This document shows, in pieces, positions 47,801-56,239 of a stretch of 64,000 nt of DNA. Numbering within the stretch: the stretch's first letter is position 1; each line of letters opens with the position of its first letter. Both the position numbers and the translations under genes were made by a program. Origin of the DNA: Hyphomonas sp. L-53-1-40 (GTDB taxonomy: Bacteria > Pseudomonadota > Alphaproteobacteria > Caulobacterales > Hyphomonadaceae). The stretch covers positions 744,001 through 808,000 of the forward strand of contig NZ_AWFI01000001.1 of assembly GCF_000682775.1 (NCBI RefSeq), read 5' to 3'. The notes below the pieces were generated by a model. It was given only the letters and a program-made list of their open reading frames with translations. It had not been told where the DNA came from and did no database searches.

Positions 47801-47906
47801 CCGATGCAATAGTTCCAAAAGGCAGGGCCACACCAGCGAGTAACGCGGTGCGCCAAAAGTAGCGTGCTTTCCGATGAGCGGATTCACCCTGTGCGTGATC
47901 GTACAT
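44874..47906 (-). CDS. TonB-dependent outer-membrane receptor (alginate locus, second)
   Basis: About 1010 residues from ATG 47906, which has GGGAGGAA upstream. It has a signal peptide (TALLAGVALPFGTIASAQ), TonB-box-like DTVIVTGIRSSLASAL and the plug QAEDIGKLPDQNLAEVLENISGV-type segment, then a barrel ending in TFGATYNF. It differs from the first receptor in sequence, so the pair probably splits cargo by size. It is transcribed divergently from the PL6 lyase with the operators between them. Cargo assignment to alginate oligomers is inference. Confidence 0.88.
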   Translation of the reverse strand: MYDHAQGESAHRKARYFWRTALLAGVALPFGTIASAQDAPVTVTDTSIDDEARQDTVIVTGIRSSLASALNEKRNSDNLIEVIQAEDIGKLPDQNLAEVLENISGVQITREAGVGTGVQIRGTNANRTEINGVSTVGSGAGRGGISFEDVSASMIAAVEVTKAPEAKTIEGSVGGTINLRTLRPLDLSERLLSVRIQGEDSSLTTDGITPRLSGTFGNKWSTSAGEFGAVASISYTEQDVSAFRPRVDRDNFVAADSGLASAQSFDYLPIQFLIQDYDNFEYETTNFAGTLEWAPNDNLKFFFDTILNDQERLQESSRIQASGVSDLIGIAAPDSFETINFGSLDGQTTGSIEGALTGVIPIQSDGSDGNLRFSSDTNSRLTESQIFRLGTEWQITDRLGSRFEVSSSSSDTTTPSFNTTLNFINPNAATNSSNENGTPFVYDLRGALTWGISQEPALGGPTTAELLDPANVVLRDVNISESRAENSEDAFRADFDYDFDGLGGFGDVIKSVDFGYRYNKSSSLNDDITSNLGLRTLADSPTGDLFADILVAGPNNFNSADGRALYVRDFLLIDPELANSSPDQVLAALNAAILGHGGSQSIDSPTSSQAAFFDIEEETNALYAQANFEYGIFRGNAGIRYLETEVTSTGNTITNGIATPTSTSGSYDFVLPRFNLVASPTEDVLLRFGYSKDIRRPDFNDLSTSVTYSTSPNPPVSIGNPGLKPQEVESFDISAEWYFAPSAVVSVGYFHKTRTGLFVGQQENPVETPATLADGSPTLVRDVTAPCEGGGVYNPIADWNVFAPLDASGNRLQGVGLCVPSSQIVNGDGENTQKGYEVAFQYDLSEFEDRLGWASGFGLLANFTHLEFDGGEEFWTPTSRATTVFDSLGATDVQLRVTEIDLSENAYNTTIYYEKYGLSARARYTWRDAYRSTDFGSTSSFPWGFPVVQAARGQLNASVTYDVNENLSLGIEGVNLTESEVKQYCVNDGALLCFQGLTDRRITFGATYNF

Positions 47907-47994
47907 ACCAAATTCCTCCCTATACGTATTATCATGGCCCCATCTTGATGTGAGGCGCTTACGAAGATACCAACACCGCACTCTAGAGAATGTC

Positions 47995-48037
47995 AACCAA
48001 TCTGGTTTACATCGTCGTCAAAATTGGTAGGACCAAT
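47995..48037. promoter_or_regulatory. Two palindromes in the divergent receptor/lyase promoter (candidate GntR operators)
   Basis: ATTGGTAGGACCAAT (48023-48037) is a perfect palindrome with TGGT-N3-ACCA core, matching the site upstream of the GntR gene. AACCAATCTGGTT (47995-48007) is built from the same half-sites in the opposite order. Their centres are 29 bases apart, close to three helical turns, which would suit cooperative binding or one regulator on both promoters. Confidence 0.6.
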
Positions 48038-48210
48038 GATGCAATAATTGAATATATAGCATTTATATCACGCGATATTGCACCAAACGCCCAATAGTTT
48101 CGTCGGCTCACCTCAGGTGCGTGAGAGAATTGGTATAGATGATTGGTTGACAAAAAAAACTGCGCAGATAGCGTTGAGAAAAGCCGAGGATGCGGCGCAG
48201 GGAGGAAAAC

Positions 48211-50448
48211 ATGGTTGGAAGAGGGGCGGTTGCCGCTTTTGCGGTATTGGCGTTCACCGGGTGCATGGCACACGGACAACGCACTGTTCCGGTCGCCGAA
48301 GTTGCGGGTCCGGAAGCGCTAAGAGTCGTTTTGGTCACGACGCCGCAGGATTTTTCCGAGGCTGTAAAGCGAGCTAATCCGGGTGATAAAATCGTCTTGG
48401 CCAATGGCGTCTGGGCTGATTTTGATGCAGTTTTTCATGCAGAAGGAACTGCCAATTCACCTATTCATCTCGTTGCTGAAACGCCCGGCAAGGTGATTCT
48501 ATCTGGTCAGTCGAGCTTGCGGCTCGCGGGCAACTATCTCATCGTGTCGGGGCTCGTGTTCCGGGACGGGTACACGCCACGAAGTGAAGTCATCAGCTTT
48601 CGGCGGGACAGCAACCATCTTGCGAACAATTCCCGCGTCACGAACACGGTTATCGATAGTTACAGCAATCCAGACCGCACGCAGCGTGACCTGTGGGTAG
48701 GTATGTACGGCCGAAACAACACGTTTGATTTTAACCACCTTGAAAACAAGACAAATGCTGGGCCGACCATGGCCGTCCGGCTCAATACCGAAGAAAGCCA
48801 GGAAAACGGGCATCGCATCGCCAATAACTATTTCGGGCCCCGGCCAGTGCTGGGGTCCAATGGTGGCGAAACCCTCCGTATCGGTACAAGCCACTACTCG
48901 TTGACTCATTCAGGAACTGTCGTTGAAGATAACTTCTTCGACCGGTGCAGCGGCGAAGTGGAGATTATTTCGAACAAGTCAGGTGGTAACATCTATCGTG
49001 GGAACACGTTTCATGCGTCGCGGGGGACACTGACCTTGCGCCATGGCAATGGCACCCTGATTGAGAACAACCTGTTCGATGGTGCGGGCGAACCATATAC
49101 AGGCGGCGTTCGCGTAATCAACGCTGAACAAACCATTCGCAATAACTATTTTAAGGATCTCACGGGCATCCGCTTTTCTGGCGCGCTGGTCATCATGAAT
49201 GGTGTGCCCAACTCTCCTATTAATCGATACCATCAGGTCAATGGCGCCGTAATCGAGCGCAACACGTTCGACCAGGTATCGTCCATCGAGTTGGGTGAGG
49301 GGTCGGATTCGGAACGATCAGCTGTCCCTGTGAATTCCAAGCTTCAGAACAATATCGTTTTGGGAAAAGGCGGCGTCAATCCATTCCATTTGCATGATGA
49401 GGTGTCGGGCATTGCGTTTGCCGACAATCTCGGTTCCGGCGGTTGGCCCGAAGCGATCGCTTCTGGGTTCTCGAAGTTGGAGTCCCCGACGCAGATTGGA
49501 GAGCGTGGCTGGATCCAGCCCTCGGCCGGGGCGGGCGCTGTAGGACCTTATGGTGTCGCACTGTCAGCGACCGGCGTAGACTGGTACCCCAAAGCAAGCG
49601 CTGCGTCCCCATTCGAGGGCGGGGCGGTGGTGAGTCTGAAGCCTGGAACAGATGTTCTTTTCGACGCCCTGCAGGAGGCCAATGCGGGCGACCAGTTTAT
49701 TCTTGAGCCGGGTGACTATCTGGAGTCCCGGATTATCACATTGTCCGTGCCCGTCTCCATAAAAGCCGAAGATCGTGGTTCAGCCAGACTATCGTTCGAG
49801 CGTCCGCAATTGTTTAAACTGACCGGCAATGGCGGCCTGCAACTTGATGGCGTGACGGTTACCGGACGCAGCGCACCTGATGGATCAGGCAATAGTCTCG
49901 TTGGTACAAGCTCGAGCGATGGTAGCAATAACCATCTATTGGATCTGAAAAATTCAAGATTCGAAGACTTCGATGTAAATCGTGGCTTCTCTGTGGTTGC
50001 GGCTTCGAAGGGATCATTCTTTGATCGGATCGATGTGGAAAACTCCGAATTCGAGAATATTTCAGGCCCCGTTTTCAAGCTGGATGCGGAGACGGACGAC
50101 TACGGAATTTACAACGCCGAATATCTTGAAATTTCCGATAGCTCTTTTACCCGTATCGGGAAGACGGTTGCTTCAGTTTATCGTGGTGGCACCGATGAAA
50201 GCACATTTGGACCGCATGTTCTTGTCACCGGATCCAGTTTTGAAACGATCGGGTCTGGCGATGTGCCCATAATGGACTTGCATGGGATTCAGTATGTCAA
50301 GTTCAGTGGCAACAACGTGATCGCGGCAAATCCTGTTGCCTTGACCCTGACGACCGGCAAGCCGGAGCTCGATTTCTCAGCCAATAAGCTTGATGGAGCC
50401 CCCGCCGATACATTTGCGACGACAGTCGATCTGAGGGGGAAGAACTGA
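48211..50448 (+). CDS. Polysaccharide lyase family 6 (alginate lyase) lipoprotein
   Basis: Cleaves alginate by beta-elimination. The 745 residues start with a lipoprotein-like signal ending TGC (Cys18), then a right-handed parallel beta-helix with repeats such as GNYLIVSGLVFRDGY and GTLIENNLFDG. The PL6 catalytic pair is present as Lys256 (EIISNKSGG) and Arg277 (TLRHGNG), 21 residues apart as in known PL6 enzymes. A second beta-helix-like half (about 480-745) suggests the two-domain type. The start at ATG 48211 has GGAGGAAAAC. It overlaps PL17 by one base, leading the operon. Confidence 0.93.
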   Translation: MVGRGAVAAFAVLAFTGCMAHGQRTVPVAEVAGPEALRVVLVTTPQDFSEAVKRANPGDKIVLANGVWADFDAVFHAEGTANSPIHLVAETPGKVILSGQSSLRLAGNYLIVSGLVFRDGYTPRSEVISFRRDSNHLANNSRVTNTVIDSYSNPDRTQRDLWVGMYGRNNTFDFNHLENKTNAGPTMAVRLNTEESQENGHRIANNYFGPRPVLGSNGGETLRIGTSHYSLTHSGTVVEDNFFDRCSGEVEIISNKSGGNIYRGNTFHASRGTLTLRHGNGTLIENNLFDGAGEPYTGGVRVINAEQTIRNNYFKDLTGIRFSGALVIMNGVPNSPINRYHQVNGAVIERNTFDQVSSIELGEGSDSERSAVPVNSKLQNNIVLGKGGVNPFHLHDEVSGIAFADNLGSGGWPEAIASGFSKLESPTQIGERGWIQPSAGAGAVGPYGVALSATGVDWYPKASAASPFEGGAVVSLKPGTDVLFDALQEANAGDQFILEPGDYLESRIITLSVPVSIKAEDRGSARLSFERPQLFKLTGNGGLQLDGVTVTGRSAPDGSGNSLVGTSSSDGSNNHLLDLKNSRFEDFDVNRGFSVVAASKGSFFDRIDVENSEFENISGPVFKLDAETDDYGIYNAEYLEISDSSFTRIGKTVASVYRGGTDESTFGPHVLVTGSSFETIGSGDVPIMDLHGIQYVKFSGNNVIAANPVALTLTTGKPELDFSANKLDGAPADTFATTVDLRGKN

Positions 50449-52670
50449 TGCGCAAGATCGCCCAGTCCATTTCACGCGCGTGTGCATTCAGCTTTGGGGC
50501 AATACTTGTTGCCAGCTGCGCGTCCCCCAGCCTTTCCTCACCGTCGGTGTCCGAGCCTCTGGTTACGGAAACCAGACGGGACAACATGTTCACGCAGACT
50601 ATCGCATCGCTTCGAGAGGCTGTTGATAAGCGGCGTGTTGCGGGCGTGCCTGTACCGATCCCTGCCGACCCGGGTGGAGGCTACACGCACGAGCAACACA
50701 AGCAGAACGGCAAAACCGTTTATGAAGCTGGAATGCTATATGAACTAACGGGCGAGATCGAGTATCTGGACTTCGCAGCCGATATTCTGGCGGATTATGC
50801 AGACCTGTATCCAACGCTGGATTTGCACCCTGAGGTGAAGCCTTCCACGCCGAGCCGTCTGTTCTGGCAGGGGTTAAACGAAGCTGTATGGCTGGTCTAT
50901 GTCTCGCAGGGCTATGCCGCGATCCGTGACGACCTCAGTGACGCGCAACGCTCAGATATCGAGACGAATTTGCTCCGCCCAATGGCTGACTTCTTATCGG
51001 AAGGTTCGCCCCAAACGTTTAACCGGATTCATAATCACGGCACCTGGGCCGCAGCTGCAGTTGGGATGACCGGCTATACACTGGATGATCGGGACCTTGT
51101 CGACAAGGCACTCTACGGGCTCGATAAATCTGGAGACGCGGGCTTTCTAAAGCAGGTCGAGGAGTTGTTCTCCCCGGACGGGTACTACGCTGAGGGACCA
51201 TATTATCAGCGGTATGCATTGATGCCGTTCATCCTCTTCGCGCAGGCGATTGATCGCAACGATCCGGACATGGAGATCTTCAACTATCGAGATCAGGTCT
51301 TGGTGAAGGCGATCACTGCGACAATCCAGCAGAGCTATGCTGGCAAATTTTTTCCGATTAATGACGCCATTCGTGAGAAGGGCCTGAGTACCAATGAGTT
51401 GCGATATGGTGTGGCCATCGCTTACGACCTGACGGGTGAACCATCTCTGCTGAGCATAGCACTGCAGCAGGGGAGCGTGGTGCCGACACCGGAAGGCCGT
51501 GCGGTCGCTGAAGCGATTGCGGCAGGTGAGGCGGGTCCATTCCCGTTCAAGACGTTACAGTTGAGGGACGGGCCCCAGGGAGATCGCGGGGCCTTGGTCA
51601 TTCTGAGAAACGGTTCGGCCGATGATGATGCGGCTATCGTGTTCAAACCAACATCGCAGGGGTTAGGGCATGGCCATTTCGATCGTCTGGGGCTGATCTA
51701 CTACGACAATGGCGATGAGATTGTGGCGGACTATGGCGCAGCCCGTTTCCTCAATGTCGCGCCCAAGAATGGGGGGCGGTACCTACCTGAGAATACAAGC
51801 TGGGCCAAGCAGACCGTCGCCCATAACACACTTGTTGTGGACCAACGAAGCCAATTTGGCGGCGATTGGAGGCTTGCTGAAGAGCGGCCGTCTGAAGTTC
51901 TCGCATTTGACGATACGCCGGGGGCGAGCTTTGCCGCGGCGCAGATTACCGGCGCATATGATGGCGTGGATGTCAGGCGAGTGGTCGCCATGGTAGATCG
52001 CCCCGGCGGTGGGAGTTATGTGATTGATATTGTGCTTGGTGAAAGTGATGGGACGCACACCTACGATCTCCCAGTCCATTTCAAAGGCCAGTTGATCGAG
52101 ACGAATTTACCTTTTGAATATTCGACCGATCTGTTGGTGCCAATGGGCGATGATGACGGCTATGAGCACCTCTGGAAGACAGCGGAAACTCGTGTTGTGC
52201 CAGCCAACGCCCACTCGGAAGTGTCCATTTTGGTGCGCGACCAGTTCTACACGCTGACCCTGGCAACAACTGGCGAAGCGACGGCGTACCTCACTCGCTT
52301 GGGTGCAAATGATCCGGATAACAATCTCCGGAACGAGCAAGCCATGATCTTTCGCACGCAGGGCAAGTCTACGGCCTTCGCATCTGTCTATGAGCGCCAT
52401 GGCCGTTATGACAATGACGAGGAGGTCACAGTTTTCTCCGGGAGTTCCATTGCTCAAATCGACATCCATGAGCGTGAAGGGATTTACATCATTTCCGTAA
52501 GTCCGGAGACCACTAACCCAATCATGGTGTTCGTTGCAAAAGAGAGCGGCGAATCCAGCAGTCATGTGGTCCGCGTGGGACAGAAAACATACAAATGGCA
52601 AGGCCCGGTTGGTTTGTTCGCGTCGTCTGGGCCAAGTCGCAATGATAAGTCCGGGGGGGAACTCGAATGA
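50448..52670 (+). CDS. Polysaccharide lyase family 17 (oligoalginate lyase) lipoprotein
   Basis: An exolytic lyase giving unsaturated monouronate from oligomers. The 740 residues have a lipoprotein signal (SFGAILVASCASPS), an (alpha/alpha)n-barrel and a C-terminal heparinase II/III-like beta domain. Catalytic residues by position are Asn196 and His197 in HNHGTW, Tyr253 in GPYYQRY, and His408 in GLGHGHFDRLGL. The spacing from Asn196 to Tyr253 to His408 equals that of Alg17c (201, 258, 413). The start ATG overlaps the PL6 stop, and the end overlaps the cupin gene by four bases (ATGA). Confidence 0.95.
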   Translation: MRKIAQSISRACAFSFGAILVASCASPSLSSPSVSEPLVTETRRDNMFTQTIASLREAVDKRRVAGVPVPIPADPGGGYTHEQHKQNGKTVYEAGMLYELTGEIEYLDFAADILADYADLYPTLDLHPEVKPSTPSRLFWQGLNEAVWLVYVSQGYAAIRDDLSDAQRSDIETNLLRPMADFLSEGSPQTFNRIHNHGTWAAAAVGMTGYTLDDRDLVDKALYGLDKSGDAGFLKQVEELFSPDGYYAEGPYYQRYALMPFILFAQAIDRNDPDMEIFNYRDQVLVKAITATIQQSYAGKFFPINDAIREKGLSTNELRYGVAIAYDLTGEPSLLSIALQQGSVVPTPEGRAVAEAIAAGEAGPFPFKTLQLRDGPQGDRGALVILRNGSADDDAAIVFKPTSQGLGHGHFDRLGLIYYDNGDEIVADYGAARFLNVAPKNGGRYLPENTSWAKQTVAHNTLVVDQRSQFGGDWRLAEERPSEVLAFDDTPGASFAAAQITGAYDGVDVRRVVAMVDRPGGGSYVIDIVLGESDGTHTYDLPVHFKGQLIETNLPFEYSTDLLVPMGDDDGYEHLWKTAETRVVPANAHSEVSILVRDQFYTLTLATTGEATAYLTRLGANDPDNNLRNEQAMIFRTQGKSTAFASVYERHGRYDNDEEVTVFSGSSIAQIDIHEREGIYIISVSPETTNPIMVFVAKESGESSSHVVRVGQKTYKWQGPVGLFASSGPSRNDKSGGELE

Positions 52671-53023
52671 CCACTATACTCCAATCTGAAGTGTTCATGA
52701 ACAGTCCCGTGGAGGAAGCAACTGATCTCGGCGGAGGAATTCGCCGAACCTTGCTTGGATACGACGACAAGATCCTGATGGCGAAAGTCTGGTTCGAGGC
52801 GGAGGCAGTAGGCGCGGTTCATACTCATCCGCATTCCCAGGTGACATATGTCGTATCCGGACAGTTTGCAGCCGAAGTAGGCGGGCAAACACAGTTATTG
52901 GGAGAGGGCGGATGCTTCTTTGTGCCGTCGATGGCGCCGCACGGTGTCGTCTGTGTCGAGCCAGGTATCCTGATTGATGTCTTCAGCCCTGCGCGTGAAG
53001 ATTTTCTGGCGGTAGAGGAGTAA
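52667..53023 (+). CDS. kdgF: KdgF-like cupin, uronate ring-opening helper
   Basis: A single-cupin protein of 118 residues. KdgF speeds conversion of 4,5-unsaturated monouronate to the linear keto sugar DEH. Metal ligands are His52, His54 (or His56) and Gln58 in HTHPHSQ, and His92 in SMAPHGVV, matching the KdgF pattern. It overlaps the PL17 gene by four bases and precedes the MFS gene by four. In alginate loci this cupin recurs between lyase and transporter, which supports the call. Confidence 0.88.
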   Translation: MTTILQSEVFMNSPVEEATDLGGGIRRTLLGYDDKILMAKVWFEAEAVGAVHTHPHSQVTYVVSGQFAAEVGGQTQLLGEGGCFFVPSMAPHGVVCVEPGILIDVFSPAREDFLAVEE

Positions 53024-53027
53024 GACG

Positions 53028-54335
53028 ATGAAACTCAAGGGCTTAAGATGGTGGGTTGTAACGCTGGTTGCGCTGGCTACCGTGATCAACTACATCGACC
53101 GACAATCACTAAATGTGCTTTGGCCGCAAATCGCCGAGGATTTGTACCCAAATCATAGTGAGGATGAGACCAAGCAATATTTCGCGCTGATCTCGACGAT
53201 TTTCGTATTCTCGTATGCCTTCGGGCAAGCAATCTTTGGTCGGATATTTGACTGGATTGGTACGCGGCTTGGATTCGCGCTGTCGATTGGTGTCTGGTCG
53301 ATAGCAACTGCGCTGCATGCCGTTGCAAATGGACTGGCAACATTCAGCTTGTTCCGAGGCATCTTGGGCGTGGCCGAGGCCGGGAACTGGCCTGGCGCGA
53401 CAAAGGCGAACGCGGAATGGTTCCCTACCCGGGAGCGCGCGCTGGCGCAGGGCATATTCAATTCAGGTGCCGCTATTGGCGGTATCATCGCGATCCCGCT
53501 GATCGCATTCCTGTCAGTATATTTTTCTTGGCAGGTCATTTTCATTCTCGTCGGCCTCACAGGTCTGCTGTGGTTGATTCCCTGGTTTGTGTTGGTGAAA
53601 ATGCCCCCCAAAGAGCATCCTTGGTTGAGCGATGCCGAGCGCGACTACATTCTCACCGGACAGCGCGAAGATGCAGCCGACGGGGCAGACGACTCTGACG
53701 ACTATAATCCCAAGATCGGCGAAATGCTGAGTCGTCGGCAAAGCTGGGGCGTGATCTTGTCATCCGCCTTCATCGATCCGATCTGGTGGCTATTCGTCTT
53801 CTGGATTCCGATCTACCTGTCGCAGGTATATGGAATGGATGTAAAGCAGATCGGCATTTATGGCTGGGTGCCTTATGTCGGCGCGATGTTTGGCGCCTGG
53901 TTTGGTGGATTGCTTGCCCAGAACAGGTTGAAGGCGGGCTGGTCAGTAAACGCGACACGGAAACTGACGATCACGCTTGGCGGTCTTGTAATGTTGCCGT
54001 CCTTGCTTGCGATGATCGCGCCCGGCAGCCCGACCAATGCTGTACTGTTGATGGCCGTCATCCTGTTCGGCTTCCAGACTGCAATCGGCAACATTCAGAC
54101 GCTGCCGAGTGACTTTCTCGGCGGAAAGTCAGTTGGCACGCTTTCCGGATTTTCGGGCATGGCGGCCAAACTGGCTGCGGCTGGTCTTACCTATCTGGTG
54201 CCGTGGTTGACGCTTGGCGGAAACTACGCGCCAGCCTTCGTCATCGGTGCAGCACTTGCCGTACTCAGTGTTGCCAGCGTCTGGATATTCTGTGGCGAGA
54301 TCAAACCTCTCAAGCCACGCGCATCCTCCCAATAA
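53028..54335 (+). CDS. MFS hexuronate-type transporter
   Basis: A major facilitator permease of 435 residues with 12 predicted membrane helices, of the ExuT/DgoT-like anion-cation symporter branch. The start MKLKGLRWWVVTLVALATVI leads to INYIDRQSLNVLWPQI, with the conserved Asp-Arg, and FGRIFDWIGTRLGFALSIGV forms the cytoplasmic loop signature. It follows kdgF by four bases. In this setting it should import the linear or ring monouronate; the exact cargo is inferred. Confidence 0.9.
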   Translation: MKLKGLRWWVVTLVALATVINYIDRQSLNVLWPQIAEDLYPNHSEDETKQYFALISTIFVFSYAFGQAIFGRIFDWIGTRLGFALSIGVWSIATALHAVANGLATFSLFRGILGVAEAGNWPGATKANAEWFPTRERALAQGIFNSGAAIGGIIAIPLIAFLSVYFSWQVIFILVGLTGLLWLIPWFVLVKMPPKEHPWLSDAERDYILTGQREDAADGADDSDDYNPKIGEMLSRRQSWGVILSSAFIDPIWWLFVFWIPIYLSQVYGMDVKQIGIYGWVPYVGAMFGAWFGGLLAQNRLKAGWSVNATRKLTITLGGLVMLPSLLAMIAPGSPTNAVLLMAVILFGFQTAIGNIQTLPSDFLGGKSVGTLSGFSGMAAKLAAAGLTYLVPWLTLGGNYAPAFVIGAALAVLSVASVWIFCGEIKPLKPRASSQ

Positions 54336-54372
54336 CTCAATCAAGACATTTCATTTCAAGAAGGATTCAATC

Positions 54373-55125
54373 ATGAAACTCAAAGACAGCGTTGCCATCG
54401 TCACCGGCGGCTCGAGAGATATCGGCCGCAGCGTTTCAGTAAAGCTGGCGCGGGAAGGCGCGAAAGTTGCGGTGAACTATTTCAGCGATGAAAAAGCCGG
54501 GCAGGACACGCTCAAGCAGATTCAGGACGAAGGCGGTCAAGCCATTCTGGTGAAGGGCGACATGACGAAAGAGGCAGATGTGGCAAACCTCGTTGCGGAA
54601 ACGCAAGCAGCCTTCGGGAACGAAATTCATACTCTGGTCAACGTTGTTGGGGGGCTGGTCGCCCGGAAAAACCTGGACGAAATGGACGAAGACTTCTTCA
54701 ACAAGGTCATGCACCTCAATCTGAACCCGGTCTTCCTGTCGATGAAAGCGGTGGTGCCGCACATGAAGGAGGGGGCGTCGGTGATCAATCTGTCTTCCCA
54801 GGCTGGCCGAGATGGCGGCGGCCCTGGCGCGAGCGTTTACGCAGCTTCCAAAGGTGCCGTGTCAACTTTTACACGAGGCATGGCCAAGGAACTCGGTCCG
54901 AGAGGTATTCGCGTCAATGCGCTTTGCCCCGGTATGATCGCAACGAGTTTTCACGATACTTTCACCAAGGACGAAGTGCGCGAGAAGGTTGCTGGTTCGA
55001 CACCTTTGCGCCGTCAAGGGCATCCGGACGAGGTCGCTGATGTCGTCGCATATATGGCGTCGGAGGAAAGCTCGTTCCTGACAGGGGTAAATCTCGATGT
55101 GAATGGCGGTTTGTTGTTCTCGTAG
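54373..55125 (+). CDS. SDR-family oxidoreductase, probable DEH reductase
   Basis: A short-chain dehydrogenase of 250 residues. It has the cofactor motif TGGSRDIGRSVSVKLA and NVVGG, catalytic Ser in INLSSQAG and Tyr-x3-Lys in YAASKGA, and the C-terminal SSFLTGVNLDVNGGLLF. In alginate pathways an SDR reduces DEH to 2-keto-3-deoxygluconate, and its position between the permease and KdgK fits that step. Which of NADH or NADPH it prefers is not clear from the sequence. The start ATG at 54373 follows AAGAAGGA; upstream sequence is the end of the permease gene. Confidence 0.85.
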   Translation: MKLKDSVAIVTGGSRDIGRSVSVKLAREGAKVAVNYFSDEKAGQDTLKQIQDEGGQAILVKGDMTKEADVANLVAETQAAFGNEIHTLVNVVGGLVARKNLDEMDEDFFNKVMHLNLNPVFLSMKAVVPHMKEGASVINLSSQAGRDGGGPGASVYAASKGAVSTFTRGMAKELGPRGIRVNALCPGMIATSFHDTFTKDEVREKVAGSTPLRRQGHPDEVADVVAYMASEESSFLTGVNLDVNGGLLFS

Positions 55126-55150
55126 TGGGACGATCCTCCCTCCCAATACG

Positions 55151-55200
55151 ATCAGGGGCCAATGCGTTTATATTAGAAGGCGCATTGGTCCCGTCCTGAT
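55151..55200. repeat. Long imperfect hairpin before kdgK
   Basis: ATCAGG-GGCCAATGCG faces CGCATTGG-TCCCG-TCCTGAT across a 14-base loop. One arm has a few extra bases. There is no T-tract. It may act as an RNA processing or attenuation element between the reductase and kinase genes, or as a partial terminator; I cannot tell. Confidence 0.5.
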
Positions 55201-55219
55201 TTCAAGAGAGTAAACTGAT

Positions 55220-56239
55220 ATGTCTGCCACCATTGTGACGCTCGGCGAATTGATGATGCGTTTGACGCCACCGCGAAAGCTCAGACTAAGACAGACTTCC
55301 AGTTTGGACCTCTGTCATGGTGGCGCGGAAGCGAACGTCGCGAATGCGCTCGCAAATCTCGACCTGTCCTCACGTTTTGTTACCGCGCTGCCTTATACGG
55401 AGCTCGGCACGCAGGCGCTAATGACGCTGAGAGCAAATCGTGTTGATACTGAGTTCGTTTCGCGACTTGATGGTCGTATGGGCCTCTACTTTATGGAAGA
55501 GGGGGCAGATGCCCGGTCGGGTTGTGTAATCTATGATCGTGCGGATACGGCGTTCAGCCGTTTGAGCGCTGACGACATTGATTGGGATCGCGTATTCGAT
55601 GGAGCGGACTGGTTCCATATTAGCGGCATCACGCCAGCCATATCAGCGTCGACTTTGGCGCTCACGCAGAAAAGTATCGCGGCCGCGAAAGCTCGTGGCA
55701 TACATGTTTCCTTGGATCTGAATTATCGGGCGCGCCTCTGGAACTACGGCGTGGACCCGATTGATGTCTTGCCCGCCATGGTGGCTCAGGTGGATTCCCT
55801 GATTGCGGGACGTGGCGATTGCATGCCGTGTATCGGAATTGATGGAGATGGCGAAAACGGGTCGGACGACTGGGCGAGTTCACTGAGCGAGAAACTCAAG
55901 CGTGAATTTCCAAATCTCGCGAATGTGGCGATCACCATCCGTGCATCAAGTAGCGCAGACCAGCACGATTGGAAGGCCTGTCTCAGGGATGATAGCGGCA
56001 TCGTTTTCTCCCGAGAATATGCGCTGAAGAATATCGTCGACCGGGTTGGTACAGGGGACGCCTTCTGTGCCGGGTTGATCTATGGCTTGCTTATGGAGCC
56101 GACCGCTCAGGCAGCTGTTGAATTTGGTGCTGCCGCAAACTGCTTGAAGCATTCTATTGTTGGCGATGTTGCGATTGTGACAGCCAGCGAGGTGCGCTCC
56201 GTCGCTGTAGATGGCGGGTCAGGCAGGCTACGCCGTTAA
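55220..56239 (+). CDS. kdgK: 2-keto-3-deoxygluconate kinase, PfkB family
   Basis: Phosphorylates KDG to KDPG, which an aldolase splits to pyruvate and glyceraldehyde-3-phosphate. The 339-residue PfkB sugar kinase shows ATIVTLGELMMRLTPP at the start, the LCHGGAEANVANALANLDLS sugar-side segment and the C-terminal DRVGTGDAFCAGLIYGLLME with catalytic Asp. It is the last gene of the locus; the next 430 bases are non-coding. KDPG aldolase is not in this window. Confidence 0.92.
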   Translation: MSATIVTLGELMMRLTPPRKLRLRQTSSLDLCHGGAEANVANALANLDLSSRFVTALPYTELGTQALMTLRANRVDTEFVSRLDGRMGLYFMEEGADARSGCVIYDRADTAFSRLSADDIDWDRVFDGADWFHISGITPAISASTLALTQKSIAAAKARGIHVSLDLNYRARLWNYGVDPIDVLPAMVAQVDSLIAGRGDCMPCIGIDGDGENGSDDWASSLSEKLKREFPNLANVAITIRASSSADQHDWKACLRDDSGIVFSREYALKNIVDRVGTGDAFCAGLIYGLLMEPTAQAAVEFGAAANCLKHSIVGDVAIVTASEVRSVAVDGGSGRLRR

